Shown here one piece after another: positions 54,038 to 64,000 of a DNA stretch of 64,000 bases. The position numbers were made by a program, and so were the translations under genes. The notes below the pieces were generated by a model, which was given only the letters and a program-made list of their open reading frames with translations, searched no databases and was not told where the DNA came from. Source of the DNA: Lates calcarifer (Eukaryota; Chordata; Actinopteri; Centropomidae); contig NC_066836.1 in assembly GCF_001640805.2 (NCBI RefSeq), positions 5,296,892-5,360,891 of the forward strand, given 5' to 3'. Positions within the stretch are counted from its first letter, which is position 1, and every line of letters starts with the position of its first letter.

Positions 54038-55789
54038 ACATTTAACCTTCTTAACAGAGGTAACTACAAAGTTATGTTTTGTAATCAACATTTGGACTTT
54101 AATAATTTAAGAGTAAATGCAGTTTTAAATAATTTTATTTCAATATCAAGACCCCATCTTTGTCGCCTTGTGATCCAGTAATAAAACTACTGTACCCTAT
54201 GATTATTGAACAGGCACTCAGTTATTTAAAAAGTACTTTCAGTGTCATTTATTTTATGTATATGTCCCTCTTAAATACAAAGTTACTAACACCTGCTTTC
54301 CCTTTGTCGTCTTCTTCTGTGCATACACCTTGATACTGAATAAGTATTTTATTGATGCAGTAGTTTACAGGCTGTAATCTAAAGCATAACGTGTTGCAAT
54401 AGTCTTGCTTTATAATTAACCGATATTAATGCACACGCTCATGTTAATGTGTTCTTTGTTGGTGTATGACTGACAGCAGCGTGAAGCTCTTGAGTCAGTT
54501 CAGCATCAGTGATTCACATGAATCACTCAGTGTTCAGTTCAGTCTAAATAAGGTGTCATTCACCTCTAATAACATCAGTCTGTCTTTGTGCAGCTTTCAG
54601 TGTCAGGTCGGCAGCTTCAGGTCGGGCCTCTTGCCTCAGTATAAATAAATGTTTCAGGAGCCTCCATCTTATGATCCTCCTGCTTAAGTTTCTCAACTGT
54701 GGACATTTGGCAGATTGTATAACTGTGAAATTTTCATAGTGGTCTAAGACAGAACAAAAACAGAACGTGCTGCTCAGCTGTTGCACGTATTCATCATTAC
54801 ATACAAAGTACATCATGTTTTTGGAGGGACACACTATTCTGCATGTCATGTAACAGTCAGACCCAGATTGACCTTCCAAGTTTGAACAGAAAATCCAGCT
54901 GCTCATCCCACAGCAGGACTGTGCTCCTAACTCAGCAATGTGCTTGATCTGAATGACTTTTTATTACTTTCTTGACTGTGAAATTAATGTATAAGTTGTG
55001 TTATGTAAGTAAGATGTATGTGTTTGCTGCTGTGTCTTTTGAAATGTCTGTGTCACTGCAGAAATTACACAGAGACAAGAGATGTGTAATGATTTTCTAA
55101 TAGATACAAATGTGAAGGTCGTCTGTGTAAAGATGTTTGTGTTGTAGTGGATGAGTAAAGACATCAGCAGAGATATTGCAGTAATCAGACTCCTGACTGA
55201 TGTGTGCAGATGTTTGAATAGATGTGTACCATTCAGTGATGCTTACAGATGTTCATATTAATTTCACTTGGTAGATGAGATGCTGAGATGGAGATTTGAG
55301 AGTTAAAAATATTTTGCTTACTGGTTTATCTGCTGATATATTTGTTTTTTTGTTTTTTTTTCCAAAGAACACAAACATTCTGATGAGGATCCCTTCAATT
55401 TGTTTTGGTAAAGAATTGTGATCATGAGAAGTGCTGAGTTGGTTGAAAAATAAACATGTCACTAGTCTCAGGTTGACAAACTATGTTAGGGTATACTGCA
55501 ATTTCATGGTACTTACTAGCAGAAGTATATGGTGATAGAGTATATCTGTAATAAACTAAACAGCAGATTATATTTGCCATGCCAAAAATCAGTCCAGATT
55601 TTTGAATGTTTATCAAAAGCTGTTTTCTTAGGCACTGTTTTAAGGAAAAAACAAAACTTTGAAAAGTAGTTTTTGGGCCAGATAGTAGAGAGATTAAAGA
55701 GGGAACATTGCAGTTAATCCAGAAAATCTGAATAAGTTTCTGAAGTTATTCTCAGGGAATTAGTATCTACATCTTGATGTTTGAGGATA

Positions 55790-56060
55790 TAATGAGGAGG
55801 TTATAGACTGGGCAGCTGTTGCCTAAAACCTTAAAGACGTGGTATTTTATCTGCAAGGTTACTGGTTTGTTTCCCTGGACTGTTTGAAAACTCATGCCTG
55901 GGAAAATTTAATAAGTAACACTCTTCTCTGCCTCAAAAAGTGCTGCCGGTATTAACATCCAGCTGCACAGTATTTGCCAGTAGAAATCTGTGGTCATTCT
56001 GTAAATTTCCCAGGTGTGAAATGTGTGTAACTGTAAGAACGTAAAGCAAGTGGCTGTGAG
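55790..56060 (+). repeat. tRNA-derived SINE-like relic
   Basis: A degenerate B box (AAGGTTACTGGTTTGTTTCC) follows GGGCAGCTGTTGCC, the head of a tRNA-like SINE. The body is degenerate. Confidence 0.4.
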
Positions 56061-59000
56061 AAAAGCGCTAGTATGCTCACTCAATTTCCTCTGGATAAAT
56101 AAAGGTTAATGACCTGAAAGCAGAGTAAATTATAATTTATTATCACACCCCAAGCCCACAAAATTGGTTTCACAGGATTAACCTCTTTTGAAAACAGAGG
56201 CCCTGAGGCACAAATTATTAAGAGAAGTGTAAACTCTCACCCTCCATCCAACTTTCTGTGTTACTGGGATACCAGTCTCCTATGTCTTTTATAAAACACA
56301 AGCGACAGTTGTGAAACTAGTTACGTAATTCACATGTTTTCTTTTATGCACAGCCAGCCACATTTATGAGATTTTGTTCTTTTGCAAACATATTGTCCTA
56401 ACCTGAAATATACAGCACCTGTGGGTATTTCTGCTCACAAAAACTGTCCCTGTGTATTATTTAAATCCAGAAAGTAAGATTTACAATACTCATTTTCCCT
56501 CGCAAACTGAAAAAAATCTCATATGATTTATATAAAAAAGTAATAAAAAGCTGTGTCAGGATTGCAAATCAGATCTCAGATGTATCTTTAAACCTTTGTC
56601 TTGAAATCTTTGCAAAAGTGCTCACAGTTTTATTTATTTAATTTTTTTTTTTTTTAATTAGAACAAATCTATGAACCAAAGCCACATACTGTTGCTTTTA
56701 AGATAATCTTTTCCATGCTACATGTTGTTGTTCATTAAAACATTATATAGACATTATAAATATGACCAATGTGTTCGCATGTTGTCCTATGACACATCCT
56801 GCAGACCTGGAGCAATGTTCACTTTCAGTTTGAGTGGTGTTAGCTCTGTTTTGGTCTCCACCACCTCCGGAGAGAAATATATGGCCCTTTAGCCACGAAA
56901 TGCTCCACTGTGTTCACCAGCTAGTTGCTAACGTTATCTGCCTGTAGTTGTATGCTAGGTAGGTAGTATCCAGTGGGTTGATCAGTGCTTTTTCACCTTA
57001 AATGGCAGCCTACTGCAGTGAAAGTGAACCAAAACAGTAAAGTTACAGGCAGTAAAACCAAAATAATGAGCTGAATCGCACTTAAATGCTCCATAAAGCT
57101 AAGGGGAACTACAGATAGTCTTTTTTTGCTTTTGCTTCCTTATGAGTGATCACTTCACATTACTCGCAGTCATTTGATCCATTACATAAATATATTGATT
57201 TGTGCAGCGTTAAAAGCAGGGGATAGCAGAGTGACCGGCTGTTCTGTGTTCAGACAGACAATAATTTTCCACTGTTGTTTCCATAAAAAGTTCTGACATG
57301 TAAACATTTGGTCTTAGTCATGATGAGTAAAAAAAAAAAAAAAAAAAGAAATAAGAAGAAGCTTATTTCCCAGACAAGTTGTGTTCACATGCACCTGATG
57401 AACTTATAACTCTAATTCTCTGCTTTTCTTGTTGCACTGATTTTTTCACAATATAAAACATAGGGATACTGTATAGTTGCATGAAACAAGCTTCAAATTT
57501 CTCTGTATAAATAAAGTTTATATACATACATGATAACAGAATCTAATATTTGCCTATAATGATGCAAATTCAGCTGAAGTATTCAGCATTTACGCAAGTC
57601 TGTTTCACTGTTAATCCACTCTGACGCCTTTATAACACCACTGTGGATTATTTAGGAAGACTAGGATTAGGAAACAGCATTTTGTATGTGTATTCACATC
57701 TCTCATTTCGATAAGGATCTGTTTCCCATGTTTCAGTTGAACCAAAAAGCACAAAAAAGTTTGTAATTCAAGAACCAAAGTGCTTATTGTTGAGACAAGT
57801 ACACATTTGCTTGTCCTGAAACGCCACAGCTGTGTTTAGCTAACCTCAGCAAGTGAGTCTTTAAAAGACACCACATGAGATGAGCCTGCTATTTTATAAA
57901 GTTTGCTGGCTCAGTTGAGGCTTTGTGGGACACTTTTCTTAGTTTTACTGTCTGACTCTTCTTTCTGGATCAGGACCAAGGTGGTTTGTGAACAGACACT
58001 GCTAAAAAAAATCCCCTTTTTGCTATATTTGCTGCTGCATTTCACTTAGATTTACAGCAGAGTAGATGTTTACATGCAGATAGTGCAATGGTATTTAGCC
58101 AGAGAAAAGATATAAGGGAGCTGATCAGATTTATTCTCAGATTGTAGTGAATCTAATGTGTTGTTTGCATCTGAAATCCCACAGTTTGCCCTCAAAACTC
58201 TAATATTGGTTTTAACTCTCAAAGCCAACAGGTACTAGGTTGCAATTTTATTTAAAATATACCAAACCACAAGTATCATTAATCCTGTTCAACCCGTTGA
58301 CACACAGACACATTGCAACCTCTCTAATTAAGATTCAACCACAGTTCCCATGACTGGTCTGCTACATGACTCCGGTGGGGGGAACTCCAGCGATTTACGG
58401 GAAGAATCATAAAACTGTAAACCAGACTATACCAGGAAACTATGGGCTTGAACCTACACTTAGTGAGTCCTTCGTCAGCTAATATAACTACAGAAGTGAA
58501 CTTACTCATCCTCTTAGCTGTGCTGGTTTCTTGGCTCATAAAACAACTATCCGTATAAAAATCCCATTGAATCTTTCCGATGACTAATTACACGTGGCAG
58601 AGATCCTGTTGTAAATTAGATCATCAATATCTGGCAGATGGCAGAGAACAGTGGAAATCAAGTCTAGTCCAATAAACACTCAAGGACTTTTGCACAGTAG
58701 AGCTACTGTATATGTGACAGGGGTGTGCGGGGAGGGGGGACTCCTGTTTGACCCACCATTTTCCAGCCTTCCCTGTCCTGCATCACTAGCTAGTGGAGAG
58801 ATGTGGTCCATTACTCGCCCTCTGTTAACAAGCATCTGGACTAGGTTTCAGGCAATCGGCTGCCACACAACGCCTGGCTGTTTGCTGCAGGGGTGGCCTT
58901 AATGCCTGCAGTAATGAATCAGCCCCGGCAGCTCAAAGGAAACCAAATATACACTCGCTTCAGCGTCGCACTCAGAAATGTTTGATTGAAGCCTGCTGAC

Positions 59001-59261
59001 AAGGGGGTCGGACACGTTGTTTGTTTGGGTTTTACTTCATCCAAAAACGTCTCCGCTGGTCACCTCGGTCCATTTGCTGTTAATGATTGAACGCGGTGTT
59101 GCCGATGGCTGGAAATGAGGGAATAAGGTTCAGAGAGTGACACATTTTGGGTTTTATGTTTCAACCCTTGGAATGGCATGGCAAGTTGTCACACCAGCTG
59201 AGTCACAGCTCTGCAACATCACAATAAATCCTGAGTCATTTTAGCCGATAGTAGTTCACAA

Positions 59262-60278
59262 CAGTGGTGGAATGTATTTATTCAAGCACTGGGAAAATCC
59301 ATAAATTTTACACATCAAAGTCTGTTTACAGGACTTGGGGAATACTATTGCATATGTGAAAAAAGTTGTATAAATCCTTTGTGGCTCCAGAGGAAGCTGT
59401 GTGAAATTCTGTATGACACCCGAGTCAGCGTCGGTTGGGAAGACTAAAAGTTTCAAAATTTTTAAAAATCTGTGGGTGTGGAGTTAGAAGTGAGTTTACC
59501 AGATCTCTGTAGCCTTCTCAACGAGCGTCCGCTAGAATAATGCCCCAAATCTCTAACAAAACTGTTTGCGATCATGTTGCATTGTGGATAATGTAGGCAC
59601 CAGGCATGGAAGAAGAAAAAAAATCTCTGATTTTGCTGCATTGATTTTGATCCTTTAAAAAAACAAACAAACAAACAAACTGTCCATTGTGAGTCTGATG
59701 ATTATTGGGACACAATGCTAAATCATTCTTATTATGATGTAGTTTTACTTAAGTAGTTCCATTTTATTCCACTTTATACTTCAACATTTCAAGTGTTCAT
59801 CTGACAGCTGCAGTCACTTTACAGATTATGATTTTACACTGAAAAAAATGCAAGTGGTCCCTAACCTGTCTGACTTGTGACTTTATACAAAAAGCAGTTG
59901 GGACCCTTTGTCTTGTTTCAGATGTCTATGACTTGTTAGCATTTTCACCAAAGAAACATTATTCAGGGTAAAACTCTGCAAATAAGAGAGAAAAGTCCAA
60001 TATTTTATACAAATATCTGTAGCAAAACTTAGCTTTTCCTCTTTCCTACCTCATTATTAATGTCACACCTTCTCAGCTTTATCGTGTGCCCCTTTGGAGA
60101 GGTTCAAACACTGGACTAAACTACCTAACTGTAGATAAAGAAGTTAAAACTGGCTACAACAGTAAAATGCTCCTTATCCATTGATGTATGAACAGTCTAA
60201 TAATATCACTCATTGCATTTGAGTATTTTATGGTGTTGTTTCTGTACTTTAACTTTAGTAAAAGATCCTCCACCACTG
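59262..60278. mobile_element. Non-autonomous hAT-type MITE with perfect 8-bp target duplication
   Basis: The left terminus CAGTGGTGGA (59262-59271) is the exact reverse complement of the right terminus TCCACCACTG (60269-60278). Both are flanked by the same eight bases, GTTCACAA (59254-59261 and 60279-60286). Eight-base duplications and CAGTGGTG-type ends are the hallmark of hAT superfamily elements. The interior is AT-rich with no transposase frame. It lies about 80 bases before the acceptor of the glis1 coding exon. Confidence 0.8.
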
Positions 60279-60358
60279 GTTCACAAAGTTCTTATGTGAT
60301 CTGTGATTGTTGTCTTTTAAGGTGACTCATTCTGGTCTGGTTTTTGTCTCCCACACAG

Positions 60359-60584
60359 CACGAGAGATGACTGATCACGCAGCAGTTTGGAACAAATGAC
60401 AGAAGATTACACATGCAGAAGATGCCAGCAGCTGGAGATCAATCTAATTTGATTATATTTAAATACTGAAAGATGCTGCGGACGGTTCTGCCTCCAATGG
60501 ATTCTTAAAGTTGCCCCAAGACAATTAACATCCACGATTTTACTAAAGGGATCTCCTGGTGGAAGTCAGAGAGCGGGGGCCAGG
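60359..60584 (+). promoter_or_regulatory. 5' leader of the glis1 coding exon with upstream ORFs
   Basis: The exon begins after the acceptor CCACACAG at 60358. Before the main ATG at 60585 there are several short upstream ORFs: one at 60367-60399, one opening at 60396 and overlapping its stop, and one at 60414. No in-frame upstream ATG extends the main frame, because a TGA at 60450 closes it. This leader probably lowers initiation at the main start. Confidence 0.55.
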
Positions 60585-61487
60585 ATGTGGCCCCCCGACC
60601 TCGGGCCTCCAGATGTCCAGCTGACTCTTCCTGGTTTTGGGAGTGTGTTTGAAGATGCAGAGGACCTGCAGGCACCGCTGTCTTCTGGTGGCTTCTGTCA
60701 GTCCTCAATACATTCAGCTGGTCTGTGCTGTCTACCAAGGACCTCCCTGTCCCTGTCCTCCCTGGGGCGAGACCTCACCTCTTTACTCAACTGTAAGACT
60801 AATGGTTCCCACATAGAAAAGACCGTGGAGGACTTTGCCACTACAGCACACACAGACCCTAAAAACACCCAGAGGTTTGGTTGTTACCCTCAGCCCTCCC
60901 TCCCTTTATCCTACATGCTCACCAGCTGTGCCACATCTCCTTCTTTCTGCTCCCCCTCACCCTCTGTTACCTCTACCTCCTCCTCATCATCTTTATTTTT
61001 TGCCTCTTCCTCGCCTCTCTCAGACGCCAACAACAAAGCGTCTCCGCAACAACGAAAGCTACAAGAAGAGTATCACTCCATTAAACAGGAGCCTGCAGAT
61101 GATTTCATGCCATGTAAGAGGGAATCGTTCCAAATGAACAACCAGCAGGGGGAGCTGTTCCATGTTGGCCAGCCCCTCCAATGCCACGATGGTCAGGACA
61201 GCACCCAGACCCCTCTGCACTCCCCAAGGCTCAACGGACCTGTTGGACAGGACCCTGCAGCGGACCAACAGGAGCAGCTCTGTCACTGGATCGACTGCAG
61301 TGCCACGTACAGCAGCCAGGAGGAGCTGGTGAGGCACATCGAGAAGGTTCACATCGACCAGCGCAAAGGGGAGGAGTTTGCATGTTTCTGGGCCGGCTGC
61401 GTTCGCCGCCACAAACCCTTCAACGCTCGCTACAAGCTGCTCATCCACATGAGGGTTCATTCTGGAGAAAAGCCCAATAAATGCATG
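60585..61487 (+). CDS. glis1: GLIS1-type Kruppel-like zinc-finger factor, N-terminal exon (first 301 aa, gene continues outside window)
   Basis: The ATG at 60585 (CCAGGATGT) opens 301 codons, ending in a phase-0 donor at 61488. The N-terminus is Ser/Pro-rich, with a Ser run at about 130-144 and a sumoylation-type motif IKQEP at 166-170, followed by ADDF as in GLIS1. Zinc finger 1 (C233, C238, H251, H256) has RHIEKVHIDQRKGEEF. Finger 2 (C267, C272, H288, H292) has CVRRHKPFNARYKLLIHM. Then HSGEKPNKCM starts finger 3, which is split by the intron. GLIS proteins are nuclear regulators with five C2H2 fingers that bind GLI-like sites. The CVRR and NKCM ending favours GLIS1 over GLIS3. The teleost duplicate (a or b) cannot be decided. 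Confidence 0.9.
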
Positions 61488-64000
61488 GTGAGTCAGTCTC
61501 CCTTTGTATGGTTGAAATTCATTTTTGGACCATTACATATTCACTGAAGACAGATTAAGCTTTAACCTTGTATCAGCACTCATGCACTTGACACCTTCAC
61601 ACCTTCACACATCTCTGTGCTGGCAGCTAAATGTTTTGATGTCAAATCCTCAGAGCAGAGGGTTCTCTCCAGAACTGTAATTTAGCACTGACGTTCTACA
61701 ATCAGATCACAGTTTATCCATTCACAGACCTTCAATGCAGGACTGAACATTTATTTTTGATCAGTGAGGTGCTGCAGAGCATTCAGTGGATTCCTACACA
61801 TCTCATTGAGAAGCAGGGAACATCTTTATTTTGAATGTAAATTCTACCTTTAATTCACTTCCCCTCACAGCAGGTGGAAGTAGATGAAGTAGATAAACCA
61901 CCTACATACACAACAAGGTGGTAACCAATTAGAGCCTGTGATACATCCCACAACTGAAAAAAAGTTAAAACAACTGTAAAAATACATAAAAATTCCACCA
62001 GTTTAAATTTATTTTAGTTTTAATTAATCCATTTAAATTCAGCAATTTTATTGTGCTGCAGTGTTGACTGATTTATTTTTTTTTTTTTGTTAAGTCTTTG
62101 TTGAGGTCTCTGTCCATGGATGAGATGTAAAATGTAAGAAAGAAACTATTCCTCTTTAATTCAGAGTCGACTCAGCAGTAATGGAGGAAGGGTTTTTCAG
62201 TCACTTTACCCACGCAGGTTTATCCAAAACATGCAGGAATCAAACTGGCAAGCTCAGCAACAGTTGCTACCATTTTCAGTCAGTCAAAACAAATCTCATC
62301 CTTTCCAACTTTGTGTTTGCTTCAAATGAGCCGTTTAGAGGTTTAACCGGGTTTGAAAGGCATTAGCTTGCTTACAGTACGTCTCGACTTCCCTCAGACC
62401 GTGCAGCCGGTGATCAACAGTCTGTTAGAGAGATGATCAAACAGTTTCCTCCGCTCACGACAGGTTTCCCTTACTCATGCATGCCGGAGGAGGAAATGTG
62501 GCAGTGGTGAATGAATGGAGGATGTGTCTGTAGCACTGAGGCTCCAAGGACCAGCTGATCACCCGGTGGTTATTCTGACAAATGCAATTAATTTATAGTT
62601 ATTAAGTAGCATACGATGGTATATTCAGAGATATAATGAGCAGATAAATCATGCATTCCTGTAAATGGGAATGTTCCCTCAGAGAAGAAGCTGAAGTTTC
62701 AACTTGTCTTCTGACACATGCAGGCTGTCTGAAGTTGGTGATGTCTGTCGTCACCATGGTAACAACAAGTGTGGTTTAATAGTCCCAGAATTCTTGGAGC
62801 AGCAAAATCCAGCACTGGGAATGGCGGACTCCACCACCAACGATTAATCCTGCACACAGTGGCCACTTTATTAGGTACAGCTATACAATCCAGTACCAGT
62901 CTTTGCCATAAATACTACCTTTATAAAGCTTATACTTTATAGTTCTGTTGACTTAATTGAAAAAGTCTCATTGATGAGATTTTACTCCTTCCCATTTACA
63001 TATATAAGGAGCCAGAACATTAGAATCCACTCTGAATATGATATATAGTCATGTACAACACCATCACTAACTATGGGCTTGATGCTAAAACATATAATTG
63101 AGTTATTGGCTCTGTGATAGTGTCAACAAACATCATAAAGGTAGATTTTATTGCATTAAACTGTTCAGGTGTGCCTGATAAAGTGGACACTGAGTATACA
63201 TGGAGAAGTAATTACTGAGTGTAAATTCGTTAAATTGCTATTATGGAAAAAATGCTGACCATAAATATTATCAAAAATGTGGTTCATTCCCACAGAGAAA
63301 ACTCTTTGAGCATTTCCTGTCTTTTGTCAACATGTCTTCTCAAACATACAAGCTGTCTTTAAAAGATGATGGAATATAAACTAAAGATTCACGTCCAAGA
63401 TAAAGACAAAACCAGACCACGTTGGGTCCGAGGTTTGACAGAGACCGTGATGTTTCTGCATTACCCATCACAACTGTGGCCTTTGAGCCCCAGCACAGCG
63501 TCTCCCTCCATCACTTCTGTCATGAGTCATTTTCTGAAACACACTGAGGCTCGAACACGTCTGTCCCATGATGACCTTCAGTCCGGTGCCAGATCCCTGT
63601 CCCTGAGAGTGAGTAACTCCCTCTGTAATTCCACAGCGACTCCACCGCTGTCATCAACCTGGGACTCCAATTAATAATTCATTCAGAAATTTTCACTCAG
63701 GGACACGCTTCCTACTTAAGTGAATTAGTTCAATAAAATGACATAATCTGCTGCCAGCTTGTAAATATATGACTGTGGACAGTCGCTTGCTAACAGATTA
63801 ATAAGATTAAATCAACACACACACCAAAAAAAGTCATTAGTCACACTTGAACTACGTGAATAACGTCATGTCATTTTCATAAAGCACTCAGGCCAAAACA
63901 TGTAAATTAAGTCATTCCTTGTGCTGCAATGGAAAACGAATATCTCACATGAATGTAGTCAGTGTTTGTTAATGAATTCAGCCTTATTTACCAGCTCGTA
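61488..64000 (+). other. glis1: glis1 intron, truncated by the window end
   Basis: It begins with donor GTGAGT at 61488. No exon for fingers 3-5 is present to the end of the window. It holds a T-run near 62080, a TIR MITE at 62.86-63.19 kb and otherwise unremarkable AT-rich sequence. The 102-codon frame at 63366-63674 is not recognised. Confidence 0.65.
62857..63192. mobile_element. TIR MITE, CAGTGGCCACTTTATTAGG family
   Basis: The left end CAGTGGCCACTTTATTAGGT and the right end, reverse-complemented, CAGTGTCCACTTTATCAGGC, are imperfect inverted repeats about 336 bases apart. This terminus is very common in teleost genomes. No coding capacity; no target duplication could be resolved. Confidence 0.65.

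Larger units (their letters stand above)
46903..60358 (+). other. Long non-coding stretch, probable glis1 5' intron
   Basis: No further convincing exon was found on either strand. It contains a GT microsatellite, an old dispersed repeat at 47.47-47.77 kb, homopolymer runs near 49.0, 56.6 and 57.3 kb, a CTG run at 50.8 kb, repeat relics at 53.9 and 55.8 kb and an intact MITE at 59.26-60.28 kb. A GC-richer repeat-free patch lies at 58.69-59.11 kb. The 123-codon frame at 52900-53271 has no recognisable features. Confidence 0.55.

Overview
The window is nuclear DNA from a vertebrate, almost certainly a teleost fish. Genes have many small exons with GT-AG introns. The proteins recognised (hnRNP C, GLIS1, apolipoprotein L, FRRS1-type DOMON) are vertebrate families. 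Introns and spacers carry short MITE and SINE relics of kinds familiar from teleost genomes, plus GT and CAAA microsatellites. I cannot name the species. No rRNA, functional tRNA or CRISPR array was seen.

Layout. (1) 2,643-20,511 (+): one gene of 46 coding exons for a predicted 1,675-residue protein. It has a Pro/Lys-rich N-terminus, a long array of alternating cationic and acidic mini-exons, an apolipoprotein L (ApoL) domain, and a 436-residue Glu/Lys/Arg tail. The array is itself a higher-order repeat of six exons, the most unusual thing in the window. (2) 20,512-26,400: 3' UTR, then a repeat-rich spacer. (3) 26,400-31,010 (+): a seven-exon gene for a small secreted, probably GPI-anchored DOMON protein related to the N-terminal domain of ferric-chelate reductase 1. 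(4) 31,600-38,800 (-): hnrnpc, complete, tail-to-tail with the DOMON gene; its non-coding first exon is near 38,561-38,800. (5) 38,800-43,950: spacer with MITE relics. (6) 43,990-64,000 (+): a CpG-rich, NRF1-site promoter and first exon at 44 kb, a candidate small coding exon at 46.7 kb, then a large coding exon at 60.4-61.5 kb holding the N-terminus and first two zinc fingers of a GLIS1-type factor. The remaining glis1 exons lie beyond the window.

The genes do not form an obvious pathway; this is an ordinary vertebrate neighbourhood. Exon boundaries were set by hand from splice consensus, reading frame and family similarity. For the ApoL gene every junction keeps frame. The 5' non-coding exons, and the link between the 44 kb promoter and glis1, are inference.
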